NCBI GenBank assembly: GCA_031552355.1
Contig: JAVBMO010000094.1
Span: forward strand, 1-6,303
DNA length: 6,303 nt
DNA from: JAVBMO01 sp031552355
GTDB taxonomy: Bacteria; Bacteroidota; Bacteroidia; Bacteroidales; P3
Direction of reading: 5' to 3'
Both the position numbers and the translations under genes were made by a program. This document shows, piece by piece, positions 1-6,303 of the stretch. Each line of letters opens with the position of its first letter. Positions within the stretch are counted from its first letter, which is position 1. The notes under the pieces were generated by a model, which had not been told where the DNA came from, made no database searches, and saw nothing but the letters and a program-made list of their open reading frames with translations.

Positions 1-6
1 AATACG

Positions 7-14
7 TATCTTTG
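7..14 (+). promoter_or_regulatory. Bacteroidota-type -7 promoter element upstream of ruvA
   Basis: The sequence TATCTTTG fits the Bacteroidota primary sigma factor -7 consensus TAnnTTTG at every defined position, and it is followed by CA as often seen in such promoters. Transcription would start a few bases downstream, near 19-22, leaving a leader of about 35 nt before the ruvA GTG. The matching -33 element (TTTG-like) would lie left of the window and cannot be checked. If real, this promoter would drive ruvA and, by read-through, sprA. An 8-bp motif can occur by chance, but its position just ahead of the first gene supports it. Confidence 0.55.
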
Positions 15-55
15 CAGACTTAAAAACAAGATTATTCCTACAAAATTCATCTTTT

Positions 56-640
56 GTGTTTGCATATTTAAAAGGCATTTTTGCAGAAAAAAATCCATCT
101 TATATTGTGGTGGATTGCAACGGTGTGGGCTACCACCTCGAAATTTCATTGACAACCTACACCCAAATTAAAGATCAGGAAAGCGGTTTGCTTTATGTAC
201 ACTTCGTTGTACGTGAGGATCAGCATATTTTATATGGTTTTGCCGATCAAAGTGAACGCCAACTTTTCCGCCAACTTATCAGCGTGAGCGGAGTGGGTGC
301 TGCGACAGCCCGAGTGATGCTTTCTTCGCTTTCGCCTGCCGAAATTTCGCAGGCCATCCTCAACGGACAAGTTCCCTTGCTTCAATCTATCAAAGGAATT
401 GGCGCAAAAACTGCGCAAAGAATTGTGTTGGAACTCCAAGACAAAATTTCCAAGGAAAATGGAAGTGTAAATATTTCATTACCTTTTGCAAACAATAAAA
501 ACAAAGAAGAAGCGTTATCTGCATTAGTTATGTTGGGCTTTTCAAAAGTTCAATCGGAAAAAATACTTGAAAAGCTCTTGAAAGACAATTCAGAGCTGAA
601 AGTGGAAGAACTTGTGAAACAAGCCCTGAAATTGCTTTAG
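56..640 (+). CDS. ruvA: Holliday junction branch migration complex subunit RuvA
   Basis: RuvA binds four-way DNA junctions as a tetramer and holds them for the RuvB helicase motors during recombination and repair in the cytoplasm; RuvC then resolves the junction. The 194-residue protein has normal family length and all three domains. Residues 1 to about 62 form the OB-fold domain, with the conserved CNGVGY stretch (21-26) and the acidic pin E54-D55 within VVREDQHILYGF. Two helix-hairpin-helix DNA-binding motifs follow, VSGVGAATA (77-85) and IKGIGAKTA (112-120). A variable Lys/Asn-rich linker (about 131-150) leads to the C-terminal RuvB-binding domain (151-194, with LVMLGFSKVQ). The start is GTG: it gives MFAYLKG, which lines up with the usual M-x-x-[HY]-L-x-G beginning of the family, and no ATG lies upstream in frame. 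No Shine-Dalgarno sequence is visible. sprA follows after 17 nt. The assignment is secure. Confidence 0.97.
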   Translation: MFAYLKGIFAEKNPSYIVVDCNGVGYHLEISLTTYTQIKDQESGLLYVHFVVREDQHILYGFADQSERQLFRQLISVSGVGAATARVMLSSLSPAEISQAILNGQVPLLQSIKGIGAKTAQRIVLELQDKISKENGSVNISLPFANNKNKEEALSALVMLGFSKVQSEKILEKLLKDNSELKVEELVKQALKLL

Positions 641-657
641 ACAAAATTGTTCGACGA

Positions 658-732
658 GTGCAGATTATTCGCAAATTATTGAAATTTTATTTAATCTTCA
701 TCTGCTTCTCTGTTGTGGGTGTGGTGTTTGCT
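658..732 (+). other. Sec signal peptide of SprA
   Basis: The first 25 residues have the classic three-part form: a basic n-region (MQIIRKLLK), a hydrophobic core (FYLIFICFSVVG) and a c-region VVFA, with predicted cleavage after A25 and a mature chain starting MTKSS. This decides the start codon. The first in-frame ATG, at 733, falls exactly at the cleavage point and would remove the whole signal, leaving an outer-membrane protein with no export signal. A cysteine (C16) lies inside the hydrophobic core, but it is not in a lipobox-like setting, so signal peptidase I is the more likely processing enzyme. Confidence 0.85.
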
Positions 733-3700
733 ATGACAAAATCAAGCGTCGAGCAAAACCAATTGCCTTTGTCCGAAATCCTGACGCTTCCTCCCCCACC
801 CGACACTTCTTATCTGAAAGTTCCCATGCGCAATGGCGAAGTTTCAAGCCCTTTGCACATGAAGGATCCGGAAAATATTAAAAATGAAGTACAATATAAT
901 CCCGAAACCAACGACTACACTGTTTCCAAGAAAGTCGGCGATGTGGTTTTGGAAAGCAAAACCCTTTCTTTCAAGGAATATCAGGACGAGGAAATGAAAA
1001 ACCTGATGTCGAACTATTGGAAAGACCGCGCCAAGGTGTCTTATTCCGGAAAAGGTGTTGAAGGCATTGTAGATCGTTATATTCCAGGCTTGGCCGACAT
1101 TTCAGACAAGGTAAAATCCGTTATCGGCTTGGGCATTGGCGACATTGAAATCCGCCCTACCGGATCTGCGGAAATCAGCTTTGCCATTGTAAACAACAAG
1201 CGAGACGACCCTTCTTTGGATGTCCGCAAACGAAGCACTACGAGTTTTGATTTCGACGAAAATATTCAGCTGAACGTTATGGCCAAAATTGGTGACAAGA
1301 TTAACTTCGACATGAATTACAACACCGAAGCTTTGTTTAACTTCGAAAATAAACTCAAACTGAAGTACGAAGGAAAGGAAGACGACATTCTGCAATTGAT
1401 TGAGGCCGGCGATGTGGCGCTCACACTTCCTTCCGACCTTATCCGCGGAAGTCAGGCTTTGTTTGGCATTCGGACCAAATTAAAATTCGGAAAACTGAAT
1501 GTTGAAGCGGTTTTTTCTGAACAGAAATCGGAATCGAAACATATTGTGGTTGAAGGCGGTGCTTTGAAAGAAAAGTTTATGTTCCGCGCCGATGAATACG
1601 AAGAAAACCGCCACTTTTTTGTTGCACAATATTTCTACAACACTTACAACCAATCCCTTTCCCGACTTCCACTTACGACTTCTAAAATCAAAATTACCAA
1701 AATTGAGGTTTGGCGTACGAATATAGGTGGCGCCGTTACCGAAAACCGTAATATTGTCGCCCTTTCGGACTTGGGGGAAAGCAATCCATACCAAACACGT
1801 TTTTATACGGGTGGTGAAGTGAAACCCGACGGCAAAAAATCAAACTCTTTGCTATCCAGTTTAAATGTTGGTTCTTTAAGGAATATCAACAATGTGAGTT
1901 CCTACCTTGAAACCAACGGTTTGGTGGCAGGACGCGATTTCGAAAAAATTGAAAGCGCCCGCCGTTTGTTGCCCAATGAATATACCTACAACGAGCGTTT
2001 GGGTTTTATCTCTGTAAACCAACAATTAAGCGCCGACCAAGTATTGGCTGTTGCCTTTCAGTACCAAATTATTGGCGACACTACGCTTTATCAGGTTGGG
2101 GAATTTTCGGACGAAGGTATTACCGACCCCAACACACTTGTTGTAAAACTTTTGAAAAGTACCAATATCGACGTAAACCATCCCAAATGGAAATTGATGA
2201 TGAAAAATGTTTATTCATTGCGAAGCAGCCAAATTTCGAGAGATGATTTCCGTTTGAATATTTTGTATGAAGGCGACGAAGGCGGAACTCCTACCGGATT
2301 TTTTACCACAGGATCGAAAAAAGGTGTGCCTTTGATTCAGGTTTTTGGTTTGGACACTTTGGACGGACAAATGAATCCCGGTTCTGACGGGGTTTTCGAC
2401 TTTTTGGACAACGCCTCTACCGGCATTGGAACTATTCAGGCTTCCACCGGACGGGTTTATTTTCCTCTTGTGGAACCTTTCGGTAAAGACCTTCGGGCTA
2501 TTTTAAACGATCCGGCGGCGGCAGCAAAATATTGTTTCGACTCGCTTTATACACAAACAAAAACCCGTGCACAGGAATATCCCGAACAAAACAAATACTA
2601 TCTCGAAGGGTATTTCCAATCGGCCATGAGTGGCGAAATTTCTTTGGGAATGAGCGTTCCACAAGGTTCCGTACAAGTTTCGGCAGGTGGCATCCCTTTG
2701 ATTGAAAATGTAGATTATACAGTGGATTACATGATGGGAAAAGTGCGAATTTTGAATGAAGGGATTTTAAATTCGGGAACACCCATCAATATTACCAACG
2801 AAAACAATTCCGTTTTCAGTGTTACCACCAAGCGAATGATGGGTTTAAGGGCTAATTACGAATTCAGCAAAAATTTCAATGTAGGTGCTACTGTCCTTAA
2901 CTTACACGAAGTGCCCATGATGCAGAAAAATACTTTTGGAAGCGAACCCATTTCCAATACCATTTTCGGCGCCGATGTGCAGTTTCAAAGCGAAGTTCCT
3001 TTGATTACCAAATTGGTGGATGCACTTCCTTTTATTGAAACCAAAGCGCCTTCCACTTTCACTTTTAAAGGGGAAATGGCCTATTTTTTGCCAAGCATTT
3101 CTAAAACCACCGACGAAGCAGGCGCCAGCTATATTGACGATTTTGAAAGTTCAAAATCCACTTACAACTATCAAAATCCTACTTCGTGGTTTTTAGCAAG
3201 TACTCCACAAGATTATAATACCGAAAACGCTTTGTTTCCCGAAACCGACAGAAACAGCGAGTTGGCTTATGGTTTCAACCGCGCGCGTTTGGCTTGGTAC
3301 CGAATAGACGACCTTTTTTATACCGGCGGAAATACCCCGAAAAACATCTACAAACCAGACCAATCTACACCTTATGCCCGTCGGGTGCGTATCAATGAGG
3401 TTTTCCCAAACCGTGAATTGGCCAGCGATCAAGACCCTTACATTAACAATATGTTGAATGTGGCTTTTTATCCTACGGAAAAAGGGCCTTATAACTACGA
3501 TATTTCGGCAGGCCAATATTCCGCAGGGGTTGATGCCAACGGAAACCTCTTGAAACCGGCCACACGTTGGGGCGGTATTATGCGCAAAGTAGATGCTTCG
3601 GATTTTGAAGCCCAAAACATTGAATACATTGAGTTTTGGGTAATGGACCCATTTATTGAATCGCCGAACAGCAAAGGCGGACAGCTTTATTTTAACTTGG

Positions 3701-6303
3701 GCGATGTTTCTGAAGATGTGCTTCGCGATGGGCGCAAAAGTTTTGAAAACGGACTTTCAACACCAACGGAACTTAGAGCTATGGATACAACTATTTGGGG
3801 GCTTGTACCCAAATTGCAACCTATTGTTTATAGTTTCGACAACAGCCCCGAAGCCATTGCCATGCAAGACGTGGGCTACGATGGCTTAAGCACCGAAAAT
3901 GAAATTGCTTTTTTTGCATCTTATCTCGAAAATCTGAAAGCCCAATTCGGCGAGAGTTCATTGGCATACCAAAATGCGTTGAAAGACCCGTCGAATGACC
4001 GTTACCATTATAGCCGCGGTTCCGATTATGATGCTGAGGATTTGAAAATCAACGACCGCTACAAATATTACAACAATCCCGAAGGAAATTCAACGCCCAA
4101 TTTCAACGGAACGGAAAGCTATACCACTCAAGGAACGAATATTCCCGATTTTGAAGACATTAACAAAGATAATACTCTGTCCGAAGCAGAAAACTATTAC
4201 CAATACACCATCAACCTGAAACCTTCGGAAATGGTAGTTGGCAAAAACTATATTACCGATATCCGCAATGCAAATAATATTTCGCTGCCCGACAATACCA
4301 CGACCAATTGCAGATGGTACCAATTCAAAATTCCGGTAAAAAGCCCCGATAAAGTAGTGGGAAATATCCAGAATTTCCAATCTATCCGCTTTATGCGTAT
4401 GTTTTTGAAAGGTTTTGAGGAAACCACATTTTTACGTTTTGCTTCTTTGGAATTGGTTCGTTCCGAATGGCGCAAATATGAAAGCAATTTGTTGGAAGAC
4501 GGAGACTATATTCCCGGACAATCCACCAATACGGAAGTAAATATTGCGGCCGTAAATATTGAAGAAAACTCTGCACGGAAGCCTATCCCCTATGTGATGC
4601 CTCCGGGTGTGGAAAGGGAAAAAGTTTACAGTTCCAGCGTTTCGTACCAAGGCAACGAACAATCGCTTAGTTTGACCGTAAAAAGCCTTGCCGACGGCGA
4701 TGCTCGCGCCATCTACAAAAACACAACCTACGACATGCGCTTTTTCAAGAAATTGAAAATGTTCGTACACGCCGAAAAGTTGAATGAAAACGAAGGGAAA
4801 GATGGCGATGTAACGGTTTTCATGCGTATTGGTAGTGACTTTTCCAAAAATTATTACGAATACGAATTGCCCTTGCAGTTTACGCCTTGGGGTTCCTATT
4901 TAGCAACGGATATTTGGCCCGAAGCCAATTACATTGATATTGATTTTGATGAATTGGTGGGCGTTAAGGAAAACAGGAACCGGCAGGTTCGGAGTGGCGC
5001 AGAAGGCTATAGCCCATTTCTTCCTTACACCGAAAAAGTCGGAAAAGCGCGCATTACCGTAATGGGAAATCCCAGCATAAGCAATGTGAAAATTATGATG
5101 ATTGGGGTGCGCAATCCTAAAAAACGCAGCCTCAGCGATGGCGACGACATGATGCCCAAAGATGTGGAAGTTTGGATTAATGAATTGAGGCTTACTGATT
5201 TTAACACACAAGGCGGATGGGCAGCCACGGCTTTGGCAAGGACTACTTTGGCAGATTTGGGAGATGTGTCGCTTTATGGCGCCTACACAAGTTCCGGTTA
5301 CGGAAGCCTGAACCAACGAATTGCCGACTTGAACACCGAAAATATAGGAACGATCGACGTTGCTACAAATTTGGAATTGGGCAAATTCTTCCCCGAAAAA
5401 TTGGGAATTCATATCCCTGTGCATTTCGACTATTCGAACACCACGGCAAACCCTGAATACAATCCTTTGGACCCTGACGTAAAATTGGAAGACGACCTTA
5501 CGACTTATCCTTCTTCTGTCCGTGATTCTATCAGCGATATGGTAAGCGACATTACCACCCGTACCAATATCAACTTTATGAACGTCAGGAAGGAGCGTGT
5601 TGGAAAAAGAGCGGAATCGCCCAAATTCTATCAGGTGGAAAACTTGGATGCCTCTTACTCGTATTCACACGAAAACCACCAAAATATAGACATTGAATAC
5701 AATTCCAAAGTACAACATAGATTCAGTTTGGGTTACAATTACAGTTTAAGCCCAAAAGGCGTGAAACCCTTTGCAGGCATTCCGGCTTTTAAATCGAAGA
5801 ACTGGGCTATTTTCAATGAATTTAATGTATATTATCAGATAAAAAATATCGGTTTCCGTTCTGATTTGACGCGGAATTATCAGGAAAGTATGATGCGAAA
5901 CAAAAGTGTGGGGATTCTCAATATTCAGCCAACTTTTTTCAAAGATTTCTTTTGGAACCGGCAATATAACTTGCAATATGATTTAACTTCGAACTTGAGC
6001 ATACAGTACAATGCCACGGCAAATGCCCGTATTGACGAGCCACGTGGCGCCAGAGATTCCAGAGATGCCAGAGATTCCATTTGGCGGAATATTGTATCGC
6101 TTGGTAAAATGCAGAATTTCCAACAACAGATTGATTTCAACTGGAGCATCCCCATCAACAAGCTACCTTATATGGATTGGGTGCGTGCCAATGCTTCTTA
6201 TGGCGCCCAATATACCTTTACCGGCGTTCCCGTTGCTTTTGAAAAAGAATTGGGTTATACCATTCAAAATTCGGGAAACTTCTCGGCTACAGGAAATCTT
6301 AAT
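658..6303 (+). CDS. sprA: Type IX secretion / gliding motility translocon SprA (Sov), 3' end outside window
   Basis: SprA is the outer-membrane pore of the type IX secretion system. In the Flavobacterium johnsoniae structure it is a single-chain 36-stranded beta-barrel that works with PorV and a periplasmic plug protein to release cargo at the cell surface. Here 1882 codons are open from the GTG at 658 to the edge, against about 2,400 in known SprA, so the C-terminal barrel strands lie outside. A signal peptide covers residues 1-25. SprA-type conserved blocks, recognised from memory rather than by alignment, include DPENIKNEVQYNP (about 69-81), NYNTEALFNFEN (220-231), IEAGDVALTLP (249-259), YEENRHFF (314-321), VDYTVDYMMGKVRILN (685-700), EPISNTIFGAD (763-773), SYIDDFE (824-830), EFWVMDPF (992-999), LADGDARAIYKNT (1324-1356 region) and VWINELRLTDF (1505-1515), followed by beta-rich barrel sequence. 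Only two cysteines occur after the signal peptide (626 and 1218). No frameshift or stop interrupts the frame. The short gap after ruvA suggests cotranscription. Confidence 0.96.
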   Translation, partial: MQIIRKLLKFYLIFICFSVVGVVFAMTKSSVEQNQLPLSEILTLPPPPDTSYLKVPMRNGEVSSPLHMKDPENIKNEVQYNPETNDYTVSKKVGDVVLESKTLSFKEYQDEEMKNLMSNYWKDRAKVSYSGKGVEGIVDRYIPGLADISDKVKSVIGLGIGDIEIRPTGSAEISFAIVNNKRDDPSLDVRKRSTTSFDFDENIQLNVMAKIGDKINFDMNYNTEALFNFENKLKLKYEGKEDDILQLIEAGDVALTLPSDLIRGSQALFGIRTKLKFGKLNVEAVFSEQKSESKHIVVEGGALKEKFMFRADEYEENRHFFVAQYFYNTYNQSLSRLPLTTSKIKITKIEVWRTNIGGAVTENRNIVALSDLGESNPYQTRFYTGGEVKPDGKKSNSLLSSLNVGSLRNINNVSSYLETNGLVAGRDFEKIESARRLLPNEYTYNERLGFISVNQQLSADQVLAVAFQYQIIGDTTLYQVGEFSDEGITDPNTLVVKLLKSTNIDVNHPKWKLMMKNVYSLRSSQISRDDFRLNILYEGDEGGTPTGFFTTGSKKGVPLIQVFGLDTLDGQMNPGSDGVFDFLDNASTGIGTIQASTGRVYFPLVEPFGKDLRAILNDPAAAAKYCFDSLYTQTKTRAQEYPEQNKYYLEGYFQSAMSGEISLGMSVPQGSVQVSAGGIPLIENVDYTVDYMMGKVRILNEGILNSGTPINITNENNSVFSVTTKRMMGLRANYEFSKNFNVGATVLNLHEVPMMQKNTFGSEPISNTIFGADVQFQSEVPLITKLVDALPFIETKAPSTFTFKGEMAYFLPSISKTTDEAGASYIDDFESSKSTYNYQNPTSWFLASTPQDYNTENALFPETDRNSELAYGFNRARLAWYRIDDLFYTGGNTPKNIYKPDQSTPYARRVRINEVFPNRELASDQDPYINNMLNVAFYPTEKGPYNYDISAGQYSAGVDANGNLLKPATRWGGIMRKVDASDFEAQNIEYIEFWVMDPFIESPNSKGGQLYFNLGDVSEDVLRDGRKSFENGLSTPTELRAMDTTIWGLVPKLQPIVYSFDNSPEAIAMQDVGYDGLSTENEIAFFASYLENLKAQFGESSLAYQNALKDPSNDRYHYSRGSDYDAEDLKINDRYKYYNNPEGNSTPNFNGTESYTTQGTNIPDFEDINKDNTLSEAENYYQYTINLKPSEMVVGKNYITDIRNANNISLPDNTTTNCRWYQFKIPVKSPDKVVGNIQNFQSIRFMRMFLKGFEETTFLRFASLELVRSEWRKYESNLLEDGDYIPGQSTNTEVNIAAVNIEENSARKPIPYVMPPGVEREKVYSSSVSYQGNEQSLSLTVKSLADGDARAIYKNTTYDMRFFKKLKMFVHAEKLNENEGKDGDVTVFMRIGSDFSKNYYEYELPLQFTPWGSYLATDIWPEANYIDIDFDELVGVKENRNRQVRSGAEGYSPFLPYTEKVGKARITVMGNPSISNVKIMMIGVRNPKKRSLSDGDDMMPKDVEVWINELRLTDFNTQGGWAATALARTTLADLGDVSLYGAYTSSGYGSLNQRIADLNTENIGTIDVATNLELGKFFPEKLGIHIPVHFDYSNTTANPEYNPLDPDVKLEDDLTTYPSSVRDSISDMVSDITTRTNINFMNVRKERVGKRAESPKFYQVENLDASYSYSHENHQNIDIEYNSKVQHRFSLGYNYSLSPKGVKPFAGIPAFKSKNWAIFNEFNVYYQIKNIGFRSDLTRNYQESMMRNKSVGILNIQPTFFKDFFWNRQYNLQYDLTSNLSIQYNATANARIDEPRGARDSRDARDSIWRNIVSLGKMQNFQQQIDFNWSIPINKLPYMDWVRANASYGAQYTFTGVPVAFEKELGYTIQNSGNFSATGNLN
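4156..4191 (+). other. EF-hand-like acidic loop within SprA
   Basis: SprA residues 1167-1178 read DINKDNTLSEAE. They match a 12-residue EF-hand or dockerin-type calcium loop, with D at position 1, N at 3, D at 5, T at 7, a hydrophobic residue (L) at 8, S at 9 and E at 12. Position 6 is N rather than the usual G. The segment is preceded by an acidic PDFED and followed by aromatic NYYQYTI, which resumes beta-like sequence. Whether it binds a metal here is inference; I recall similar PDxEDIN segments in other SprA proteins, so it is probably a family trait. Confidence 0.5.
6052..6078 (+). repeat. Three-copy 9-bp in-frame tandem repeat in sprA
   Basis: Three direct copies of AGAGAT(T/G)CC lie end to end: AGAGATTCC, AGAGATGCC, AGAGATTCC. 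They encode RDS-RDA-RDS at SprA residues 1799-1807, after an IDEPRGA segment and before IWRNIV. Counting the preceding GCC, a 12-bp unit GCCAGAGATTCC appears twice at an 18-bp offset. The unit is a multiple of three, so gain or loss of copies keeps the frame. The charged, hydrophilic sequence between beta-strand-like stretches suggests a loop of the barrel. Confidence 0.8.

Noticed and set aside
230..439. Minus-strand 69-codon frame inside ruvA
   Set aside because: It is antisense to the conserved helix-hairpin-helix coding region of ruvA, with no supporting features.
479..487. TACCTTTTG inside ruvA as a possible internal sprA promoter
   Set aside because: It has one extra T relative to the TAnnTTTG spacing, lies about 170 nt before sprA, and has no clear -33 partner.
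641..657. Possible terminator or regulatory site between ruvA and sprA
   Set aside because: The 17-nt gap has no stem-loop or T-run. It looks like a simple intra-operon spacer.
2509..2526. Alanine-rich run (PAAAAK) encoded by GCG/GCA codons
   Set aside because: It is only four alanines long with mixed codons, which is ordinary low complexity and not a repeat tract.
3656..3889. Plus-strand 77-codon frame overlapping sprA in another frame
   Set aside because: It is fully inside a conserved SprA segment, has no family resemblance and no independent start signals. The frame at 5217-5456 was rejected for the same reason.
4900..5424. Minus-strand open frame of 174 codons opposite sprA
   Set aside because: It lies wholly antisense to conserved SprA sequence, shows no recognisable domain and has an unbalanced composition. 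It is best explained as the shadow of the sense codons. The same holds for the other minus-strand frames at 1102-1395, 1480-1794, 2498-2782, 3193-3615, 4090-4770 and 5746-6161.
6039..6048. Perfect 10-bp palindrome GCCACGTGGC just before the tandem repeat
   Set aside because: It is short, lies within coding sequence and has no matching flanks or second copy. Chance occurrence is the simplest explanation.

Overview
The window carries two co-directional plus-strand genes: a complete ruvA (56-640) and, 17 nt after its stop, the 5' part of a very long gene for SprA (also called Sov), the giant outer-membrane translocon of the type IX secretion system (658 to beyond the right edge). SprA is essentially confined to the Bacteroidota, and ruvA directly upstream of sprA is a familiar gene order in that phylum. 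A phylum-typical -7 promoter element (TAnnTTTG) ahead of ruvA, the lack of Shine-Dalgarno sequences and a moderate GC content by eye agree with this. I cannot place the organism more finely from this sequence.

Layout: 1-55 is a short leader with a good -7 element. 56-640 encodes a 194-residue RuvA with all three domains. 641-657 is a short spacer with no terminator. From 658 to 6303 one reading frame stays open without a stop for 1882 codons. I translated it throughout, and SprA-type sequence is recognisable from the N-terminal signal peptide to the right edge. Known SprA proteins are roughly 2,400 residues long (Flavobacterium johnsoniae), so about the last fifth is missing only because the window ends. 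No stretch of 300 bases lacks a gene, and no convincing minus-strand gene was found.

How the genes relate: RuvA is a housekeeping Holliday-junction protein and SprA is a cell-envelope secretion pore. They probably share a transcript but have no known common function. The presence of sprA predicts that the organism has a type IX secretion system and exports proteins carrying C-terminal sorting domains. It may also glide, but that cannot be judged from sprA alone.

This is mostly a conserved core region and I see no new system in it. The points worth a second look are the GTG start of sprA, an EF-hand-like acidic loop in SprA, an in-frame 9-bp tandem repeat near the right edge, and the promoter placement.
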